A stretch of DNA of 64,000 nt from Sphingomonas sp. URHD0057 (GTDB taxonomy: Bacteria; Pseudomonadota; Alphaproteobacteria; Sphingomonadales; Sphingomonadaceae). This document shows positions 60,813 to 64,000 of this stretch, piece by piece. The notes under the pieces were generated by a model, which saw only the letters and a list, made by a program, of their open reading frames with translations, made no database searches and was not told the origin of the DNA. The position numbers were made by a program, and so were the translations under genes. Where the stretch lies: assembly GCF_000620665.1 (NCBI RefSeq), contig NZ_JIAU01000007.1, positions 62,001-126,000 on the forward strand. The letters are read 5' to 3'. Position 1 is the first letter of the stretch. Every line of letters starts with the position of its first letter.

Positions 60813-62202
60813 CTGGCGATCGAGCGCGGCGTATCGGATCGCATTCGCGAACCTTGGCGCGCTTCTTCTCGGGCTGGCCGTGCTCGGCGTGGTGGTGTTC
60901 TTCGCCATGCACATCGCCTTCACCCGTCAGCTCGATGCGACGATCACCGACGAAGCGCGAACCCTGATCGACGAATATCATGGTGGCGGCGAGCGCGAGC
61001 TGACCGAAGCCATCGCCGAACGCGAGGCGTCGCGGTCGCCGACGCGACTGCTCTATGCCGTGTTCGCACCCGACGGGCGGCGGCTCGCCGGTTCGCTGCA
61101 GACGCCACGCCCGCCCCTTGGCCTGCACGATATCCAGTTCATCGACCCGGGCGAGGGCCCGGACGCCGGTCGGGGTCTCGCCGTGGACCTGTCGCCGACG
61201 GAGCGCTTGCTGGTCGCAACCGACCGCGAATGGATCGAGCGGATCGACGCCACGCTTCTCGAAGTGTTTGGCGCGGCGTTCATTGCGGCGGGCCTGCTCG
61301 GGCTCGCCAGTGCGGTCGTGCTCGGCGGCTATTTGCGGCGCCGGCTGAACGCGATCAGCGGCACCGCGAAAGCGATTATCGGCGGCGACATCCGCGAGCG
61401 GATGCCGGTCGGCGTGCGGCGCGACGAGTTCGACCAGCTCGCGAGCACGCTCAATCGCATGCTCGACCGGATCGAAGGCCTGCTCGAAAATCTGCGCCAG
61501 GTTTCGAGTGACGTCGCCCACGATCTGAGGACCCCGCTGGCGCGCCTCAGGAACCGGCTCGAAGAAGGTGCCCTGCCGGGCGGTGAGGGGACCGCGGCCC
61601 TGGTCATCGAAGATGCCATCAAGCGCGTCGACGATGTCCTGTCGCTGTTCGCGGCGATCCTTCGCATCGCCGAGGTCGAGGCGGGCGAGACCCGCCGCTA
61701 CTTCGCGCCCGTGGACCTGAGCGCGCTCGTCAGCGATCTCGCTGACAGCTATGCGCCGGCGATCCAGGACGGCGGCCGCAACTTACTGTGGTCAGTTGAG
61801 CCCGAGCTGACGGTCGTTGGCGACCGGGAACTGCTGGCTCAGGCCGCCATCAACCTGATCGAGAATGCGCAACGCCATACCCCCCCGGGGACGCTGATCC
61901 GGATGACCTTGGTCGCGGTCGGCGACCATGTCTGCCTGCGGGTTCTCGATGACGGACCGGGCGTGTCGAAAGCTGACCTCGGGCGGATCGTTAAACGGTT
62001 CACGCGTCTGGAACGCAGCCGCAACACCGCGGGTTACGGCCTCGGCCTCAATTTCGTCACCGCCGTCGCCAAGCTTCACGGAGGACGATTGCTGCTCGAA
62101 GATCGCGGCGGATTGGCGGCTACTCTGGAATTGCCGCGCAATTCGGCAAGCGCGGCCGAAGTCAACGACGGCGGGGGAAGCCACAAGGGAACGAACGCAT
62201 GA
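60805..62202 (+). CDS. Sensor histidine kinase with HAMP domain
   Basis: The 465-residue kinase has two transmembrane helices (about 14-38 and 157-178) around a periplasmic sensor of about 115 residues, a HAMP domain (180-232), the phospho-acceptor His239 in SDVAHDLRTPLARLR, and the ATPase domain (N box INLIENAQRHTPP; D-D-G-P-G; GYGLGLNFV). It pairs with the preceding response regulator. Its stop overlaps the start of the next membrane protein gene by 4 nt. Confidence 0.95.
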   Translation: MRSWRSSAAYRIAFANLGALLLGLAVLGVVVFFAMHIAFTRQLDATITDEARTLIDEYHGGGERELTEAIAEREASRSPTRLLYAVFAPDGRRLAGSLQTPRPPLGLHDIQFIDPGEGPDAGRGLAVDLSPTERLLVATDREWIERIDATLLEVFGAAFIAAGLLGLASAVVLGGYLRRRLNAISGTAKAIIGGDIRERMPVGVRRDEFDQLASTLNRMLDRIEGLLENLRQVSSDVAHDLRTPLARLRNRLEEGALPGGEGTAALVIEDAIKRVDDVLSLFAAILRIAEVEAGETRRYFAPVDLSALVSDLADSYAPAIQDGGRNLLWSVEPELTVVGDRELLAQAAINLIENAQRHTPPGTLIRMTLVAVGDHVCLRVLDDGPGVSKADLGRIVKRFTRLERSRNTAGYGLGLNFVTAVAKLHGGRLLLEDRGGLAATLELPRNSASAAEVNDGGGSHKGTNA

Positions 62203-63005
62203 ACGATTCTCAAGCCCGTTACGAAGCGCTGACCAAAGTCCCCGCGGTCACGCTGGGCTTCTGGCTCATCAAGATACTCGCGACCACGCTCGGCGAAACC
62301 GGCGGCGACAGCGTGACCATGACCTGGCTCGGCGAGACCACGGCGCACCCGATGCCCAACGGCTATCTGATCGGCACCGCGATCTTCGGCGTGCTGCTCG
62401 TGCTGCTGGTGTGGGCGCAGATCAAGGCCCGCAGGTTCAACCCATGGCTCTACTGGGCAACCATCGCCGCCTCGACCACCGCCGGCACGACGCTGGCCGA
62501 CTTCGCCGACCGCTCGCTCGGAATCGGCTATCCGGGCGGTTCGCTGCTATTGCTGTCGTGCGTGCTGCTGTCGCTGTTGACCTGGTACAAGTCGCTCGGA
62601 AGCATCAACATCAACACCGTGACGACGCCGAAAGCGGAGACCTTCTATTGGGTGACGATCACCTTCTCGCAGACGCTCGGCACGGCGCTCGGCGACTGGA
62701 TCGCGGACGCGGGGCTGGGCTATTCCGGCGGCGCGCTGGTGTTCGGCGCGGCGCTGGCGATCCTCGCCATGCTCTATTTCATGACGAAGGTGAGCCACGT
62801 CCTGCTGTTCTGGGCGGCATTCATCCTCACTCGGCCGCTCGGAGCAACTGTCGGCGACTTCCTCGACAAGCCGCTCGACAAGGGCGGGCTGGCGCTGAGC
62901 CGCCCGCTCGCCTCGGCGGTGCTGGCAGTGGCGATTATCGTGCTGATCATGGTCATCCCGCAGCGGCCCGGCCGGCATCCGGGGGCCGCCCAAGCCGCCG
63001 CTTGA
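62199..63005 (+). CDS. Uncharacterised four-repeat membrane protein (COG4705-like)
   Basis: The 268-residue protein has about eight transmembrane helices arranged as four repeats. Each opens with a T-x-G-x-x-x-G-D-type helix: LATTLGETGGDSVTM, STTAGTTLADFADRS, SQTLGTALGDWIADA and TRPLGATVGDFLDKP. Each is followed by a second helix, twice after an L-G-x-G-Y-x-G-G-x-L turn. Polar Thr, Gly and Asp inside the helices suggest an ion pathway. I recall similar proteins only as uncharacterised membrane-anchored proteins (COG4705). It overlaps the kinase gene by 4 nt, so it is regulated with it. Confidence 0.8.
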   Translation: MNDSQARYEALTKVPAVTLGFWLIKILATTLGETGGDSVTMTWLGETTAHPMPNGYLIGTAIFGVLLVLLVWAQIKARRFNPWLYWATIAASTTAGTTLADFADRSLGIGYPGGSLLLLSCVLLSLLTWYKSLGSININTVTTPKAETFYWVTITFSQTLGTALGDWIADAGLGYSGGALVFGAALAILAMLYFMTKVSHVLLFWAAFILTRPLGATVGDFLDKPLDKGGLALSRPLASAVLAVAIIVLIMVIPQRPGRHPGAAQAAA

Positions 63006-63742
63006 GGATCGCGGTTCAGTTTCGCTGCGCGGCGTTCGCGCTGCTGGCCGCACTTGGCGCGACGGCGGCATGGGCCGGACCGCCCTACCAGACCGACGAT
63101 CCCGAGCCGACCGACCTCCATCATTGGGAGATTTACGGGTTCGGCACCGCCGACGGCCGCGGCAGCACGCTCGACGGCGCGGCGGGATTCGACCTCAATT
63201 ACGGCGCGGTCAAAGACGTGCAGCTCACCGCGACCTTGCCGCTCGCCTTCTCGCACGCGCCCGATAGCGGCGGGCGGAGCGGGCTTGGCGACCTCGAAAT
63301 CGGGGTCAAATACCGCTTCGTCAACGACGAGAAGAGCGCGGTCCAGGCGGCGATCTTCCCGCGTGTGATCCTGCCGACGTCGACCCACGGCCTTGGCGGC
63401 ACCCGAACCCGGCTGTTGCTGCCGCTGTGGCTGCAGAAGGATTTTGGCGCGACGTCGGTGTTCGGCGGTGGCGGCTATCTGATCAACCCCGGCGCCGGAA
63501 ACCGCGACGTGTGGCAGGCGGGGCTGGCGGTCACGCACCAGTTCGATGACAAGCTCTCTGTAGGGACCGAGGTCACCTATCAGACTCGCGACATGGTCGG
63601 CGGCGCGAGCGCGACCGGCGCCAACATCGGCCTGATCCGCAAGCTCGGCGGGCCGTTTTCGCTGCTCGCCGCCGGCGGTCCGTCCTTCTCGGCTGGGCGG
63701 ACGAGCTATCATTCCTATCTCGCGCTGGCGCTCAATTATTAA
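63002..63742 (+). CDS. Outer-membrane beta-barrel protein (MetA-pathway/transporter-like)
   Basis: The 246-residue product starts at TTG 63002, overlapping the previous stop (TTGA). It begins with a signal peptide (LRIAVQFRCAAFALLAALGA, cut at AWAG) and YQTDDPEPTDLHHWEIY, followed by amphipathic strands (QLTATLPLAFSHAP, GDLEIGVKYRFVN, FSLLAAGGPSF) and a terminal YLALALNY. This pattern matches small outer-membrane channels of the phenol-degradation MetA-like group. No other start codon fits. It is the last gene of the PepSY-two-component operon. Confidence 0.82.
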   Translation: MRIAVQFRCAAFALLAALGATAAWAGPPYQTDDPEPTDLHHWEIYGFGTADGRGSTLDGAAGFDLNYGAVKDVQLTATLPLAFSHAPDSGGRSGLGDLEIGVKYRFVNDEKSAVQAAIFPRVILPTSTHGLGGTRTRLLLPLWLQKDFGATSVFGGGGYLINPGAGNRDVWQAGLAVTHQFDDKLSVGTEVTYQTRDMVGGASATGANIGLIRKLGGPFSLLAAGGPSFSAGRTSYHSYLALALNY

Positions 63743-63838
63743 AGAGCGGAGGCTGCCCCAGGGCTCCTCATCCTCGCGCTTCCGAAACGGCCGGGAGAAC
63801 ATCCAAAAAGGGAAACAGCATAACCTGAATCAGCATTG

Positions 63839-63863
63839 TGAACCCGGCACGCTGATTGGCGTT
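63839..63863 (+). promoter_or_regulatory. Near-consensus EcfG (general stress response) promoter
   Basis: GTGAAC (with TGAAC at 63839-63843), 16 bp, then CGTT (63860-63863) differs at one base from the alphaproteobacterial EcfG consensus GGAAC-N16/17-CGTT. It is 33 bp upstream of a KGG-type stress protein gene, a typical EcfG target. Confidence 0.4.
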
Positions 63864-63896
63864 CGATTGGCGGCCACTTGAGGCCGGGAGAACGTC

Positions 63897-64000
63897 ATGC
63901 CTACAACCAGGACCGGCACCGCGAAGCGCGGCTTCGCGGCCATGGATCCGGCGAAGCAGCGGGAAATCGCAAGCAAGGGCGGGAAGGCGAGCCACGGCGG
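63897..64000 (+). CDS. KGG-repeat stress-induced protein (partial, 3' end missing)
   Basis: The first 34 residues are visible: MPTTRTGTAKRGFAAMDPAK..., then REIASKGGKASHGG. The F-A-x-M-D-P-x-K-Q-R-E-I-A-x-x-G-G-x-A-x-H motif is the repeat of small hydrophilic KGG (con-10/GsiB-like) proteins made under desiccation, osmotic or general stress. The gene runs off the window. A GGCCGGGAG site precedes ATG 63897. Confidence 0.85.
   Translation, partial: MPTTRTGTAKRGFAAMDPAKQREIASKGGKASHG

Noticed and set aside
61928-63742. 604-codon plus-strand frame covering the four-repeat membrane protein
   Set aside because: Only its last 246 codons (from TTG 63002) look like a protein; the rest is out-of-frame reading of the kinase and membrane protein genes.

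Overview
The window looks like chromosomal DNA of a high-GC alphaproteobacterium, most likely of the Sphingomonadaceae or a close relative. The main pointers are a serine palmitoyltransferase that closely resembles the soluble Sphingomonas enzyme (39.4-40.6 kb), a CtrA-type DNA-binding domain, a BamF-like lipoprotein (DUF3035), a plant/alphaproteobacterial-type glutamate-cysteine ligase and a TonB-dependent receptor. There is no integrase, transposase, phage gene, CRISPR array or rRNA. Apart from dispersed palindromic repeats and one decayed duplication, this is ordinary core chromosome.

Layout. 0-9.8 kb: end of ligD, a penicillin-acylase family hydrolase, an rsmE-gshA-pip run, ubiA, pmbA, a CoA-binding protein and mrp. 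9.9-13.5 kb: hflK-hflC-degP. 13.5-18.4 kb: a membrane protein, an NTF2-like protein, an OPT transporter, queF and a sulfurtransferase. 18.4-24.7 kb, all on the minus strand: ribF, ileS-lspA-bamF-like, a receiver-less CtrA-like regulator and two hypotheticals. 25-27 kb: rpsM-rpsK-rpoA, closed by a strong terminator and without rplQ. 27-33 kb: small secreted proteins, a degenerate J-domain membrane protein, an ArsR-SRPBCC-GFA-DUF899 cluster with a duplicated operator, and a methyltransferase. 33-37.4 kb: lptF-lptG, a diacylglycerol-kinase-like protein and a nucleotidyltransferase-like (TAM41-like) protein. 37.3-39.3 kb: a hybrid histidine kinase.

39.4-44.3 kb is a sphingolipid region: spt, an acyl carrier protein, a 2-oxoglutarate dioxygenase and a TauE-like permease. 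Between the intact acp and the intact spt lie the 5' end of a second acp, the frameshifted 5' end of a second spt-like gene, paired palindromic repeats and an unrelated secreted-protein gene on the other strand. I read this as a decayed tandem duplication of an acp-spt module.

44.3-52.6 kb: obgE with a translationally coupled SDR protein, two small coupled hypotheticals, two metal transporters, an acetyltransferase, rplU (with a long Ala/Lys/Pro tail)-rpmA, hspQ, tRNA-Ser(CGA) and a PrsW protease. 52.6-57.3 kb is the most unusual part: a membrane-anchored Ala/Asn-rich repeat protein followed, across a perfect hairpin, by a roughly 1045-residue exported protein that joins a gluzincin-type HExxH peptidase domain, a TolB-like propeller and an outer-membrane-barrel-like C terminus. 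57.7-64 kb: a TonB-dependent receptor with no visible signal peptide, a PepSY protein, a two-component system overlapping a four-repeat membrane protein and an outer-membrane protein, and the start of a KGG stress protein behind a near-consensus EcfG promoter.
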